Assembly: GCA_022113835.1 (NCBI GenBank)
Contig: JAILWY010000027.1
Coordinates: 12,030,501-12,094,500, forward strand
Reading direction: 5' to 3'
DNA length: 64,000 nucleotides
Source of the DNA: Atopsyche davidsoni
Taxonomy: Eukaryota; Arthropoda; Insecta; Trichoptera; Hydrobiosidae
Part shown: positions 46,793-58,266 of the stretch, in pieces
Position numbering within the stretch: the first letter of the stretch is position 1
How the letters are laid out: each line of letters starts with the position of its first letter
The notes under the pieces: generated by a model
What the model saw: only the letters and a program-made list of their open reading frames with translations
What the model was told of the DNA's origin: nothing
Database searches by the model: none
Made by a program: the position numbers and the translations under genes

Positions 46793-47055
46793 GGTGCCTC
46801 TCCTCAGAGGAGACTGGCGACCATCTCACTGAGATATGCTCAGCCTGTGTAGGGAGAATAGTGTAGTCAGTAGTGGGTTCCTGTGTTTTTCATTATTATA
46901 TACGCCTCTGACGTTTATATCTGATACTCCTTCAGCAGCAAGCTACAGAAAAAATAGCAGAAGACCCTCCACGTACTTCACAAGCACATCCTTCCACACT
47001 CATTCCAAGTCCACTACTCCATTACCGATCCTTTACACCCGCTAATCCATGCAAG
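46793..47055 (+). repeat. Rep-B copy 5
   Basis: GGGTGCCTCTCCTCAGAGGA ... TATCTGATACTCCTTCAGCA ... CATTCCAAGTCCACTACTCC ... ATTACCGATCCTTTACAC. The middle is shortened relative to copy 8. Confidence 0.65.
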
Positions 47056-47399
47056 AGCGGTTAAAATTCTTTCTCGGTAGTTATATTTTAGTGCATCGTC
47101 ACTTTAGCGATGGTGTTTATCATTACTAATGTACTTAATTTTATTTTTTTGTAAACCAGACTTTATTTAAATGCATGAATAAAATATTTATACACCTGTA
47201 AAAATAATTGATAATTTTAAATTTACCATTCTTAAAAACTGATGTGCGCTTTTATCTCGTAAGGCTTTTGTAAATCTAATTTATTTGCAATTTATATTTT
47301 GAAACACAATTAACGAAATAAGTTTATTTAATAAAATTTCGATCTGAAAGTAATTGCTTTTTTTTTTTTTAATGTTGTGCGTTTTATTTTGGAACGGAC
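47056..47399. other. AT-rich stretch, no gene seen
   Basis: Nothing recognised. Confidence 0.5.
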
Positions 47400-48020
47400 T
47401 ATTTCAGTAGTAGCGCGAGCCGTCCGATACAATCCAAAGGAAACCACCCAATTATTTTCTTTTTCTTTCTCGCGAAAATAAGATAAAGTCTTCAGGCTGC
47501 CGCGGGGGATGAAGCAACCCCCTTGCGGTGAACAGAAGGAGGGAGGGGGCTTAATTTCGCTTTAATTAAGTGATGTTCGTTTTTAAATTAATTTCGCGCG
47601 GATTAGACCCTCCCCTCTCGCTTTTTTTCGTTTTGGTGCACTTTCGAACTGTCCACCGCTTTAGAGAAAAAATTCGCTCGCGTGTATCCCCTCAAAACTT
47701 TTGATTGGGATACTAAAAAAAATTACACTTGCGTATTAATAAAATCGCGACATGTTTATTTATCCGTATCCATGATTAATAACGCTTGGTGTAAATATTA
47801 AGTGTTATTAATTGTGGAATTTAGCTCGCACAGGAGTGAGAGAGGCGAGCGGCACTCACCGCGGAAAAATTATAAAACCACCCGAAATGTAATTGTTACG
47901 TACTTAAGCTTCGTTTTTAATTACCATAGCTTTGAGCTTAATTTCTACGTCATCGCAGGGCCACCGTAGACCCGAGAACAAATTGAATTAAAACCCTGAG
48001 CCGCGTCAGGTACTTACACA
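47400..48020. promoter_or_regulatory. Extended GC-richer block with TTAATTAA-type sites
   Basis: Alternates CpG-rich pieces (GCTGCCGCGGGGGATG, GGAGGGAGGGGGC) with GCTTTAATTAAG, AAATTAATTTCG and CATGATTAAT. One of the longest islands in the window and non-coding in all frames. Candidate enhancer. Confidence 0.3.
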
Positions 48021-48146
48021 AAGCTAACACGTGGGGTTGTTATGATTCAAAAGCATTTGTTCACAATATTTTATTTTCAAATTAAATTTTTAGTGGCTGT
48101 AAAATAAAATTCAAAGTATTAAATGTAGTACTTGCTGTCTCAAACT

Positions 48147-48260
48147 CTGTGGTCAAGATCCCAGTTATCATTCAACCGGCTGCCCAAGTACCCAAATCTT
48201 TTAACACTCTCCACTACTTTGTTGTCGATGTAGATATTAAAGTTGTCAATCAACTCTCTG
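48147..48260 (-). pseudogene. LINE reverse-transcriptase C-terminal fragment
   Basis: On the minus strand: ELIDNFNIYIDNKVVESVKR followed by FGYLGSRLNDNWDLDHRV. The IYIDNKxVExVxxFxYLGSxL pattern is the conserved end of the RT domain in non-LTR retrotransposons. A stop follows directly and no other RT blocks are present. Confidence 0.7.
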
Positions 48261-48311
48261 CTGACAGCTATGAGGAAAAAGAGGCATTGGAAGAAAGAAG
48301 TTTACACCAGT

Positions 48312-48405
48312 GGCTGGAGATCGGAAGTGGCCGAATTGGTGAGACTTGTGTTCGAAGAAATGGTCAACAACCTTCTATGAGGACAGGCATCAAAGAACAT
48401 TAAAA
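48312..48405 (-). repeat. Rep-B related fragment (copy 6) with shared flank
   Basis: GGCTGGAGATCGGAAGTGGC matches 46439-46490. It is followed by ATGGTCAACAACCTTCTATG AGGACAGGCA, a diverged inverse of the Rep-B 5' core. Confidence 0.4.
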
Positions 48406-50140
48406 AAACACATGTTTATGTGCAACCGTTGACTATTATTCGAGTGGTTCCTGGCTCAATCCCAGTCCTGAAGAATGAATATGTATTTATATATATATAT
48501 ATATAGATATATATATATATATATATATAGCAAGGGTAGTTATAACCCTGCGAGTGTTGTTCTGGGTTAAATCAATTTGGATGAACGTTAAAAGCTATTC
48601 CAGGACACTTATGCAAGTAAACTTCTTGTGTTCTGTGCGGAGAACTTGGACAACAACTTTGGGGTCTGTTTAGCAAAATGGAAGGGAAATAAATGAAATT
48701 ATCAAAGAAAACCAGAGTGTTTAAAAGCACCTACGATCGTGAGCGCTCGGTGAAGATTTTAATACCACCACAAATCATTTAACAATTTAAAACTGCTAAC
48801 CTATAATTTATAACTATTGTATTGGATAACCAAAAAAAAATATTTATACCTGTATCATATGGATACTTCGATTTGTGTATCAAATAGATACTACATGCTC
48901 GATTTTTCTACTTGAAATTCAAAACGGAATGATTTAGTTTCTTTATACAAGCAAATGAATCCGGTTATTGTTATTACGATTGCGGTAATGTAGCTTTTTC
49001 AGTGTGAGGCTGACTCGTTCTACACTCAGCTATGAACACTGTTAAGGCTTCTGGGCGCGGTGGGAATGTTCCCTGCAAGCTTACAGCTTTAATTGGATTT
49101 TCTCGCAAGGAGAGAAAACACTTTTTTTATTGCTGAAATTATGTCCTGAAAGAACGCTGAGGCCGACAATAATATTAAATCTTACACTTAATGTGTTATT
49201 GTTTTAAATGTGCAATAAAAATTACTTCATTTGTCATTTACAGTGTGCTTTTTTTACTTGAGGGTATTTTCATGTCCACCGTTATATCTTTCCATGCTAT
49301 TGTAATAACGTTATACTATTATGGCCCGAGAAGATAACAGTAATACTAAAAAACACTACCTTTACAAATTTGAAACGAAAATAAGTATTTTCAAAGTAAA
49401 GCCTTTTCATAAAAAAAGTTTAATGCTATTATTTACTCGCCTGAATAAAAAGCTTGATAAAACTGCTTGCTAAGTAGACGGCATTTATTTTAATGTTTAC
49501 AAAAAATACATAACATTAAAAATTCAACCATGTGATATTGTTTCAGCTTTATACTAATTAATAGTTACTATATTATTATTACTGTAGTAGTTTTTCATCG
49601 TTTTATGTGAGAATCAATGCCCTTAATATATTGTAAACAAAAGCACTATTTTAACTTTTTTCCTTGGTGTTACTTATTTAAATAATATGCAAGCTAGTAT
49701 ATTCAAGCACATGCTTAAAACTAGTCGCATCTAAAAATAAAAAGTAAGAACACTACATACTAAAAATATAATAATGGAGTTCCATCAAGCACTTTTGGTC
49801 AAAAATATTTAATGTGAAGCTGTATGAGTGAAAATATTATTTAAAATATAAATTATAATACTAATTGATAGGATTTTTATTATCCTCTCAAGACATAGGC
49901 TTTAGGCGTCGCGTGTTAACATAAATTATGTGTGAATAAACTTGCAAACATATTTTATGTTCGTACATAGGTGACTTCACCTTTGTTCTAATTACAATGA
50001 TAGTAAGCCGAATAATGTCTAAAACTGTCTGTTCAAGTTAATTTACTCCTCCCGTATTACCAGCAAATTCACAATTAAATCATACAAGTTGTGATAGGTG
50101 CCTCTTTTGTTCATCCACAAACCCAAATTATGCCTTACAT
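48406..50140. other. AT-rich stretch with (AT)n microsatellite at 48488-48532
   Basis: A tRNA-like piece is at 48440-48470 (GGCTCAATCCC). The MITE-terminus fragment GTTCCATCAAGCACTTTTGG is at about 49779. No gene supported. Confidence 0.4.
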
Positions 50141-50440
50141 ATAATTTCGTATACAATGAGCAGTCGGTAATCTTTCAGCCCATACGAATTCCTCCTCGCT
50201 GTTTGTCGGACTATTTACTGACATGAACAGGGAGAGGCACAACAAGCCGAAAGCTCGCGAAAGCTCCGAGAGCTTTGTCTCTGGACGACTTCTCTCGTAT
50301 AACTCATCGCGAGACAATTCCCTATATAAAGCAATCACACAACCTTTCAAATGACTCGCTAATCATATTTCAGTTCCATCTCCTGAATGTACGCCAAAGT
50401 TCCTTTCGAGCTTCTACAGTGGAATCAAAGCTAAATTGAC
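50141..50440. promoter_or_regulatory. Island with a TATA-like box
   Basis: CCCTATATAAAGCAATC (TATA-like at about 50322) lies downstream of a repeated AAAGCTC-type segment, GAAAGCTCGCGAAAGCTCCG in reverse reading of the area. No downstream gene seen on the plus strand. Confidence 0.25.
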
Positions 50441-50792
50441 TTCTTCTTCTTAACGAACATTTAATACTGAATTATGGATATCTTTCGTATTTAAGATAAA
50501 GTATAACATTTTAGATCTAAGCAAACATATGAAAATTTCTAGGCGTTTTAATTAATTATTTTGAAAAAACAACCCCATTGAGGTTCCCGGTTTCTAAGCT
50601 TGCATAATTATTTGTATATTCGAGATGCTGCTTTTTTGTAACGCGTTTAGAGTAGCTATTAGACTATGAATAAATATAAATTACTCTAGAAATAAATAAA
50701 AACACGATTCCAAAGAAAATTTAATAACAATAGATAACAAGGACAAATACAAGAGGAAATACTGAATTAATGAGTTTATATAATATATTATA
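50441..50792. other. AT-rich stretch, no gene seen
   Basis: Nothing recognised. Confidence 0.5.
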
Positions 50793-51105
50793 GTACCTCC
50801 CCGCTCTCCTCATTTTGTTGCTTGTGCATAGCTGCCATTCTGTTCCCTGAGCTTGTGTAAAGGATCGGTAATTGAGTAGTGGACTTGGAATGATTGTGGA
50901 AGGATGTGCTCTGACTACCTTGTTGAGTTGGAGTTGTTTCTGTAGCTTTCTGCAGAAAGAGTATCAGATATAAACGCCAGAGCTTTGTAAGGAAAGGCTT
51001 ATTGGTAGCAGCAATACCCCAATATAAAACTGCGATGTAGAATAACCTGGAGACCCATTACACTATTTTCCGCTTGGAAAACCGTGAACACGGTTCAGTA
51101 TGGTG
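50793..51105 (-). repeat. Rep-B copy 7 (inverted)
   Basis: Minus strand equivalent of copies 5 and 8: TACCTCCCCGCTCTCCTCAT at the 3' end, GGAATGATTGTGGAAGGATG, GCAGAAAGAGTATCAGATAT and AAAACCGTGAACAC. It abuts the retrotransposon fragment at 51.1 kb. Confidence 0.65.
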
Positions 51106-51109
51106 GTGA

Positions 51110-51445
51110 TAACTCTATTCGGGACATTTTGGGTTTCATAATGACAGTTACTTCCTTTTCGCACGGGAGGTTTGACAATACTGATATAACCTCCTTAGTG
51201 TTGCCATCACGATGACAACCATAGAAGATGTCCACATCCCCACATTCCCCATGGCATCTTCAACTCTGAACATGTCACGTTTCGGTCGCATGGTATCGGG
51301 TGATGCCGAAGGTGTAAACAGTGTTCGGTGAGATCACTTTGTTGACTTTCCCCGTTCTCCACACGTACATCTTGCCTGGGGTGGTTTCACGAAGACGGAG
51401 TCTCCCTCCTTGAATGCCGAAACCAGGGAAATTTAATGAAGGGAC
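51110..51445 (-). pseudogene. LTR-retrotransposon polyprotein tail (integrase C-terminal region), frameshifted
   Basis: On the minus strand: FKEGDSVFVKPPQARC, then in a shifted frame WRTGKVNKVISPNTVYTFGI, then a region around RVEDAMGNVG. The pattern (F-x-GD-x-VFVKPP-x-ARC ... W-x-x-GKV-x-x-x-x-SPN-x-V) is that of the region after the integrase core in Gypsy-type retroelements. At least two frame changes; no LTRs, protease or RT in view. Confidence 0.55.
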
Positions 51446-51654
51446 ACTTAATGAAGGCACGAAATGAATTCCATTTTCTTAGACATAGACTTTGATAATG
51501 ATTTTATATAATGCAAACAATCTTTTATTACAAAAAGTACAGTAGGTGTCTTAGGTATACTTTACAACACACATTGTATGAGATTCTTTATTTTCTTAAG
51601 GGTCTTAAGGGTGTATAGCTTTCAGTTCGAAACCGCTGAAAGTTTGAACGGTGC
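51446..51654. other. Short spacer
   Basis: AT-rich. Two TTTAATGAAGG/CTTAATGAAGG direct repeats at about 51434-51455. Nothing else. Confidence 0.35.
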
Positions 51655-51925
51655 TTTGCGGCGCCGCTAGATGGCGTGCGCGTCGAATCTCTGTCTGCAG
51701 TTAGCGCCATCTATTGTCGGAGGGGCCGAAGCTCGAGGCGGGGAATCCCCCGCCGGAGAAATACTGCTGCGGTTATTTGCGGTAGATTTAACATTAAACT
51801 TGCTATCGAAAGATTGCCCCCAGCCGTCGGTGCCGCCAGGCGATACGTTGATGTGGAATACTCATTCTTGTATAACGCACGCCGCGAGATATGGGGGGCT
51901 TTATGTTTAAATTGAAACATAATTT
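51655..51925. promoter_or_regulatory. GC-rich island with opposed TAGATGGCG (CTCF-like) sites
   Basis: GCCGCTAGATGGCGTGC at 51662-51678 and, inverted, TTAGCGCCATCTATTGTC at 51701-51718. These resemble insect CTCF-type sites (TAGATGGCGC core). CpG-rich sequence follows. Frames open on both strands carry no domain. Confidence 0.4.
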
Positions 51926-52859
51926 ATGGCCGTAGATGTGTTTTACTTTAAACAGAACCCAAATTTGTACTGGCTTAAATAATTATTACGAATTCTTGAG
52001 CCGTCTTGCTGAAAAAAAAACTTTTATTACAATTGCGCCAGCAGCTTTAACGGTCGTCTGGCTGTTTGAATATTTCAAGGTCAAATTTCTGACCTATTGT
52101 TTTATTTATATTTTTTCTTTTTTTATGATATTTAGTAGAAAAAAAGGATGATGAACTTCACGTAACATCGTAATAAAAGATCGTTTTTGCGATGTTTTTA
52201 AAACAATTTATCTCATTTCTCACCCCTGTAGTTTTATTTGCAATTATAAAAAAATACGTTTCCGAAGGCAGTTTAAAATATTTTTACAACAATCGGTAAT
52301 TTAAAAAAATTCCAAGAATTCAATATACTAATAAAAATAAAATAAAAGGTTAAAGATGAAATGAAACAACGTCATTTCGTAAGTTTTGAAACAACATTCA
52401 TCTTATTAATGTTCACCTCCTTAAGCTTAAACTGGCTTATTCAAATCGCTCATTAGTTAGAAATGTTAAGCCAAAGGTAAACTAAGAATAAGCAGAACAT
52501 TCGTAGATCTAAACTTCTGTTAAACAATATAGCTCTGCGAGTTATAAAATATCTTCGACAATTTTTTTATTTAATTGTCTTACGTGTGAGTAATAAATGA
52601 AATATTTAAAAAACATTTATAATATAGCTTGAAACACTGCTTACTAAAATATTAAATGCATTGCACATCTATTCAAAAAAATATTTTCAATAACTGGAAC
52701 AACAATTGATTTGCGACCCTTCCAAATTAAATAACCATGAAATATTTTTATGTGTCTAATACAAGGTTTATTGGTTTCAAACTTGGATGTAATGGTTCAA
52801 TAACAGTTAAATATATTTTTAAATATAAATAACTGGATAATTTAAAGTTTAAGTGAAAT
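51926..52859. other. AT-rich stretch, no gene seen
   Basis: No supported exon, RNA gene or repeat partner. Confidence 0.5.
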
Positions 52860-53080
52860 AAGCAGGTAGGCCCGGGAATAATCACAGGTGGATATCCCCC
52901 CGGCTCTAAGTCTAGTATTAGCGGCAGTCATTCTCCTGTTTCAGGCTTTAAGTAAACCGACGGTCGCATTCACAGAGCAGTAGCACGTGGGAGTTATGGC
53001 AAATATAAACTAGTGAATAAAACCGGAAGTCCCGGGCCGAGCAAGCCGAGCGAGCGCCGAGCAACTTGGGCGAATTTAAA
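52860..53080. promoter_or_regulatory. GC-richer island
   Basis: GGTAGGCCCGGGAATAATCA, CCCCCCGGCTC, GGTCCCGGGCCGAGC-like sequence and AGCACGTGGGAG (CACGTG). Candidate regulatory module. Confidence 0.25.
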
Positions 53081-53949
53081 TTTCAGTTAAATTAAATATA
53101 TCTTTCAAATATTCACCCGTCATGGACGATGAGTTCATGTTGAATATTTTGAATACACCATGTGGTATAAACACTTTTTAAAAAAAAATTAATACTCTCA
53201 AAAAAAATTATATAGTATTTATTGATTTACGTCTTTTTTCAGCTTGCACTATAAATATTCAATATTCAGCTTCAAATTTTTAACTCACGGCTCCTATATG
53301 TATAAATCAAACCTGTAAATTTCATACAGTCAAGTATTATAAATGTCTTTAAATATTAAACAGCTTAATCCAGATATATAAATGATTAAATTGTCTAAAA
53401 ATTACAAACTGTCTCCATATACGAAACGTTGAAATAATCATCAAACGCCTTTTGAATACAGGTCATTCATTTTTTTCTTATATCCAACAGGCCGAATGCC
53501 GGACACGTACTATTATAAATATGTACACTTCAGTAGTGTACTAATATACAAATATAAATATACTATATATGACATAAAAAGTTATTCTGAAAATGATATC
53601 TAGATAATAAAAACAACAGGTTTTCAAATATCAAATTCATCCCTTATTTAGAGAGTTGTTGTGTTTGAGTACTTAACGATATTTTTCAATTAACACAAAT
53701 ATTAAGATTAAAATACTTATAATAAAAAGTAAAGAATAAGTCTCGGGTATAATTGTATCGATGCTTGAACACAAAATTAAAACGTCCAAGTTTTGTCATT
53801 TGTAATGCGGCTTGCCTAAAATCAGACACTGCTTTGACAACTCGTCGGAATCGCAAATGTACTTTATAAATAACTATAAAGTTTAGATTGTTGCTTTGAA
53901 AATAACTTTGAATGTTTCTGAAGTCTTCAAGAATAAATGAATATTTAAT
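53081..53949. other. AT-rich stretch, no gene seen
   Basis: Nothing recognised. Confidence 0.5.
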
Positions 53950-53952
53950 ATA

Positions 53953-53954
<2 letters not shown>

Positions 53955-54018
<64 letters not shown>
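53955..54018. repeat. (AT)n microsatellite
   Basis: About 60 bases of uninterrupted TA dinucleotides. Confidence 0.95.
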
Positions 54019-55130
54019 TAGATAAAAAAATCAATGTTCGTGGACCTGATCTCGAAAATCAACAAAATGTAGTCATAATTTAGTATTTAATAAATTCGTA
54101 TACAAATCATCGATGATTTGCGTCTACGTTTAGTTCAACAGTCGTTTCATGTGACTTTACAAAACAAAATGATGCAATTTATATTTGCAAAACATCAACT
54201 GGCTACATTGACTTAGCCTTAACTGCATATAATGACAGATCGGTAACAAACCATAAAACCTTTTTTTTTTAAACCCCATAAAAAGTTATATGATCAACCG
54301 TTTCGTTTTGTGACCGTTATGTTGGACCTGTCCAACTAATAAATCAACTTTTTACCTCTAACAGCTCTAGAATAGACACAAACCGTATTAGAAGATGACA
54401 TTTGCCAACTTTTGGCAAATGAGCGAAAACGTGATTTAAGTATAAGCTATTGAAACACATTATTGGAGATCTTTTTTCTACTTCAAAAATATATTTTAAA
54501 TTTCACAGTAAGTAATTTTCATAATGAATTAAAATTATTAGGTTTTTTTTTATGAGATATGAATATTTTCAGTTTTTTTTTTACTCAGTTATTTCTTATA
54601 AAACATATGAAAAATATACAAAATATTTTTTAAAATTATTTTTCCTTAAATTAACACACAATTCCCTAACTCATACAGTTAAGGGTTTAATTACTTGTCA
54701 CGATCAGAAATATCTCAATAACTCACAAGACTATGAAAAAAAGCCTGAGTAAGTTATTAAATTATGAATATTTAAAAACGTTGATTTATGGATTACAACG
54801 ACAAGATGCCTCGAGATTTTTTAATATTTGTTATATAAATAATGTGAATTTTTTATTTGATGTTGTACTAGTGGATACCCGGCGCATGCTACTAAGCTAA
54901 ATAAAGAAATAAAATACTTTTTTATTTGTTCGAAAAAAAAAAAAAAAGGAAATTTTAAAGGAAAAGTACTTAATTAATAAACCGAATTTGATTATTAATT
55001 GTTTAATTTAAGTGGTCTAAAATGACCTTAGTATTATTAGCTTTCAAATGAAACCGGTTTGGGGCACATCAGTTGGATGGTTCTAAAGCCTATAGCGGCC
55101 AAGTAACTACCGGTTTTTGAGTTTGCGTTA
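54019..55130. other. AT-rich stretch, no gene seen
   Basis: Poly-A run at about 54931-54946. No supported feature. Confidence 0.5.
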
Positions 55131-55146
55131 TATATATATATATATA

Positions 55147-55820
55147 CGAGGGCGGTCCGATAAGTACTTAGCTTCACCGCCCGATGGTGCTAGTATCGCA
55201 AAAGAGATTAATTATCGTGTAGATCTCGTAGATGTCTCGAAAATGGCTACCACGGAGAAAAACGTGACAAAAATCCAAGGTCTCGTATCGGCAGACCGCC
55301 GATTGAAGGTGCGCGAGATAGCTGAAACAGTAGGCATCTCAAAAGACCGCGTGGGTCATATCCTGCATGAAATTTGGGCATGAGAAAGCTGTCGGCGCGA
55401 TGGGTGCCGCGTTTGCTCACTCCGGACAACAAGCGCAACCGTGAGACCACTTCGGAGCAGTGTTTGACGCTGTTTAGGCGCAATCCGAAAGAGTTTCTGC
55501 ATCGTTTCGTGACCGTCGACGAAACATGGATCCACTGGTACACACCAGAGACCAAAGAACAGTCGAAACAGTGGACTTCACCCGGCGAACGTGCTCCGAA
55601 GAAGGCGAAGACTGTCCTATCGGTCGGAAAGGTGATGGCCACCGTTTTCTGGGATTCACAAGGTGTGATCTACACTGACTACCAGGAGAAGGGCAAAACG
55701 GTCACAGGGCTATACTATACCGAATTATTGGGCCGATTTGGAGCATCTCTGGGTCAAGTGTATCTTTTCTAAAATTTTCGTTTTTCTTTTGTAGGCTAAG
55801 TACTTATCGGACCGCCCTCG
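55147..55820 (+). mobile_element. mariner element copy 2 (674 bp, internally deleted)
   Basis: Ends CGAGGGCGGTCCGATAAGTA and its inverse, with TA duplications at 55145-55146 and 55821-55822. It inserted into a (TA)n tract. Same family as copy 1 at 28.05 kb but lacking both ends of the transposase gene. Confidence 0.88.
55225..55775 (+). pseudogene. mariner transposase, N- and C-terminally deleted
   Basis: From MATTEKNVTKIQGLVSADRR through VREIAETVGISKDRVGHILH, a frameshift at about 55380, then MRKLSARWVPRLLTPDNKR ... VTVDETWIHWYTPETKE ... KVMATVFWDSQGVIYTDY ... YYTELLGRFGA, which jumps straight to the element end. The first catalytic Asp is intact (VDETW), unlike copy 1. The deletion removes the HHDNAP and DLAP-DFF catalytic blocks and the first N-terminal HTH. 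Non-functional alone; its intact termini could still be recognised in trans. Confidence 0.85.
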
Positions 55821-55822
55821 TA

Positions 55823-56184
55823 GATGTATACAAAGTACTCTAGGCTTCACGCAAGACACAATCCGACATCTGTGTGGGTGAAAAATATTGAGTTGTAATG
55901 ATTGGTGATTCGCAGGTGCTTGGCCTGCGTGCTCGCCCAGCCTGCTCGCCGAGGGGGTGATAGCATTAGACGACCCCATATACGGAGTATACGGGGGTAG
56001 GGTTTTATTTTGCTCGGTCGCACGCACCGCTCCTATTGTCTCCGACACACATGCGTATATCGCACACAATAAGTAGGGGGAACTAACATTATTATGCCGT
56101 TTGCGCTTTCGCAGATTCCTTCCCTCGTTTCTGATTTAGAAGTTTCCGCGATTTCATTTCGTGCGAATCTCTCTCTCTCTCTCG
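55823..56184. promoter_or_regulatory. GC-richer island
   Basis: Includes TGCTTGGCCTGCGTGCTCGC and a near-palindrome CCCCATATACGGAGTATACG GGG at about 55974-55997, and a (TC)n stretch at about 56169-56182. No gene supported. Confidence 0.25.
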
Positions 56185-56940
56185 GCGTGCTGTATGGTAA
56201 TATATCTACCGCCGGGAGAATCGCCGATAATGCCAGGAAAAGCCGGATTCGCATAGTTTGACTGATGAATATCATCGCAGGTTATTGCATGACGGCAAAG
56301 ATGATTTAGTGATTAACTACGAGTATGCATTGCGTTGTATGGTAATTTATCCACCGCTGGGAGTGTCACCTATAATGTCTCATAGTTCTGACTGATGAAT
56401 ATCATCGAAAGTTCTTACATGACAGTGTTGATTAAAGGCAAAATGATTTAGAGATTAACTATGCATGTTACCTATAATTCTTAGGAAAAGTTAGATTTCT
56501 CGTAGTTTTGGCTGATGAATATCATCGCAGGGACGGCATATATGATTAAGATTTAAGAGTTAACTATGCATTGCATGGTATAGTAATATATCTACCGCTA
56601 GGAATGTTACCTATAATGCTTAGGAAAAGTAGGATTTCTCATAGTTTTGACTGATGAATATCATCGAAGGTTCTTCCAAGACAGTGTTGATTAAGTGATT
56701 GACTATGCATTGCATTGTATGGTAATATATCTACGAAAATATATACGGAAAAGTAAAATTTCCCGTAGTTTTGGCTGATGAATATCATCAAAGATTCTTG
56801 CAAGACAGTGTTGATTAATTTATTAACTATGCACTGCATTGTATGGTAATATATCTACCGCTCAGAGAATCACCTATAATGTTTAGGAAAAGTAGGATTT
56901 CTCAAAGTTTTGACTGATAAATATCATCGCAGGTCCAATA
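56185..56940. repeat. Tandem array, six units of about 120-140 bp
   Basis: CTGATGAATATCATCG-type cores lie near 56261, 56391, 56511, 56650, 56774 and 56913. Each is preceded by CATAGTTTTGA-like sequence and followed by CATTG-TATGGTAATATATCTAC C and TTAGGAAAAGTAGGATTTCT. The core GATGAATATCATC is a perfect 5-bp-arm hairpin. Units are diverged. Confidence 0.75.
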
Positions 56941-57929
56941 TAATTTTACAGTAAATCAGCGATAAATCCGCAATGCAACATATATAAATTGAATTAAGTG
57001 ACTGCATTTTACTAAGCATAAATGCCTCTGCCTCTTTTGCTAAGCCACTTGAAGTAATTTTTTTATTGTTGTAAATGTAATGTCTTTCAGGGGGGCAGCC
57101 TTTGATTCCTAAAGGGGTGCAAACACCCTCGCAAACAGTTCTATTTGTCCAGGTCTCCCATCAGGTCTCCTTTCGGCCAACAGCCGAAGGCTATGTGGCA
57201 AACAGGGAGGTCTTCCTGGTACTAATGAGCTTCCTTGCTCCCAGCATGAGACCGAAACCCGGAAGACAGTCTGTCAATACTAACAGTTGGATACTGAAAT
57301 TATATAAAGCCTTTAAAATAAATTTAAATATTTAACTATAGATGATTTTGGACTTATTCAGTTGTATTAAATCTGCTATTTCGATGCTAGAAATTTTATT
57401 GTACATATAAAAAAAATATTATTATTGTTTTAGAAATATTTTTTTCATAAATCATACTTCCCTCTTAAAACGTTTTACTGTGATCTGTGATTATATTTTA
57501 ATAATGCCAAAAAGTAAAAGTATAAAAATGGTGACATAAGATATTATATAAAATCCTCTTTAGAAGATTCTGCAAAAAAAAAACAAAATCCTATGAATAG
57601 ATATCATTTTTTGCAATGGGAAGTATCTACGAGTTATTGTTTTTTTCTTTACTGAAAGAAAAGTGAAAACACGGAGTGACATAAAACTTTTGCAATCAGA
57701 ATTTCAGCCTCTTCGATGTCTTCCAACAAATTGTTCTTCTATATTTTCCCGGAGGCGTATTATGATTGACTGGATTGCTTTTGTTTTTTCAGTTTTTCAG
57801 AGGTAATGGTGCAATTTTTTTAGTTCTAGAAAAGTTTTTCCCTGAAACTTTTAATACCCATTCAGATTTTGGACATCCATACTAAATTAAACGAGTGGTT
57901 CAATTTTTACTTGACAATAATGTTCTTCA
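56941..57929. other. Mostly AT-rich; balanced patch at 57090-57290
   Basis: The patch is open for 77 codons on the plus strand (57102-57335). I recognise no domain; it may be a decayed coding or element fragment. Confidence 0.35.
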
Positions 57930-58266
57930 TAAAGTGTCTCTCCTCAGAGGAGGTTGGTAATCATTCCACTGAGCATATACTCGTGCTGAGCCAGTGTTCA
58001 TGGTTTTCTATGGAAAAAAATAGTGTAAAGTCTGCGTATTGCTGCTGCCTAATACCGTTATTATATAATCCTTTCCTGACAAAGCTCCGGCGTTTAGATC
58101 TGATACTCCTTCTACAGCAGGCTGCAGAAGCAATAGCAGGAGCCCCCACATCCCTACACAATTATTCCATGTCCACTACTCCATTACCGACCCTTTACAC
58201 ACGCTCAGTGTACAGAATGGCAGCCATGCACGAGCAACAGAACGAGGAGAGCGGGGAGGTAATAAT
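57930..58266 (+). repeat. Rep-B copy 8 (longest)
   Basis: Runs from TGTCTCTCCTCAGAGGAGG through GGTTTTCTATGGAAAAAAAT, GTTTAGATCTGATACTCCTT and CATGTCCACTACTCCATTAC to GAGGAGAGCGGGGAGGTAAT. It defines a consensus of about 340 bp. A 158-codon frame runs across it but is not conserved in the other copies. Confidence 0.65.

Noticed and set aside
51671..51920. Three open frames (both strands) in the 51.7-kb island
   Set aside because: GC-rich sequence has few stops. No frame shows a domain or splice logic, and opposite strands are equally open.
56261..56420. CTGATGA...GAAA resembling a hammerhead ribozyme core in the 56-kb satellite
   Set aside because: GAAA follows only in some units (others have GCAGG or GAAGG), stem II cannot form in the required register, and no stem III or cleavage triplet was found. 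The core is better explained as a simple GATGA-ATA-TCATC hairpin.
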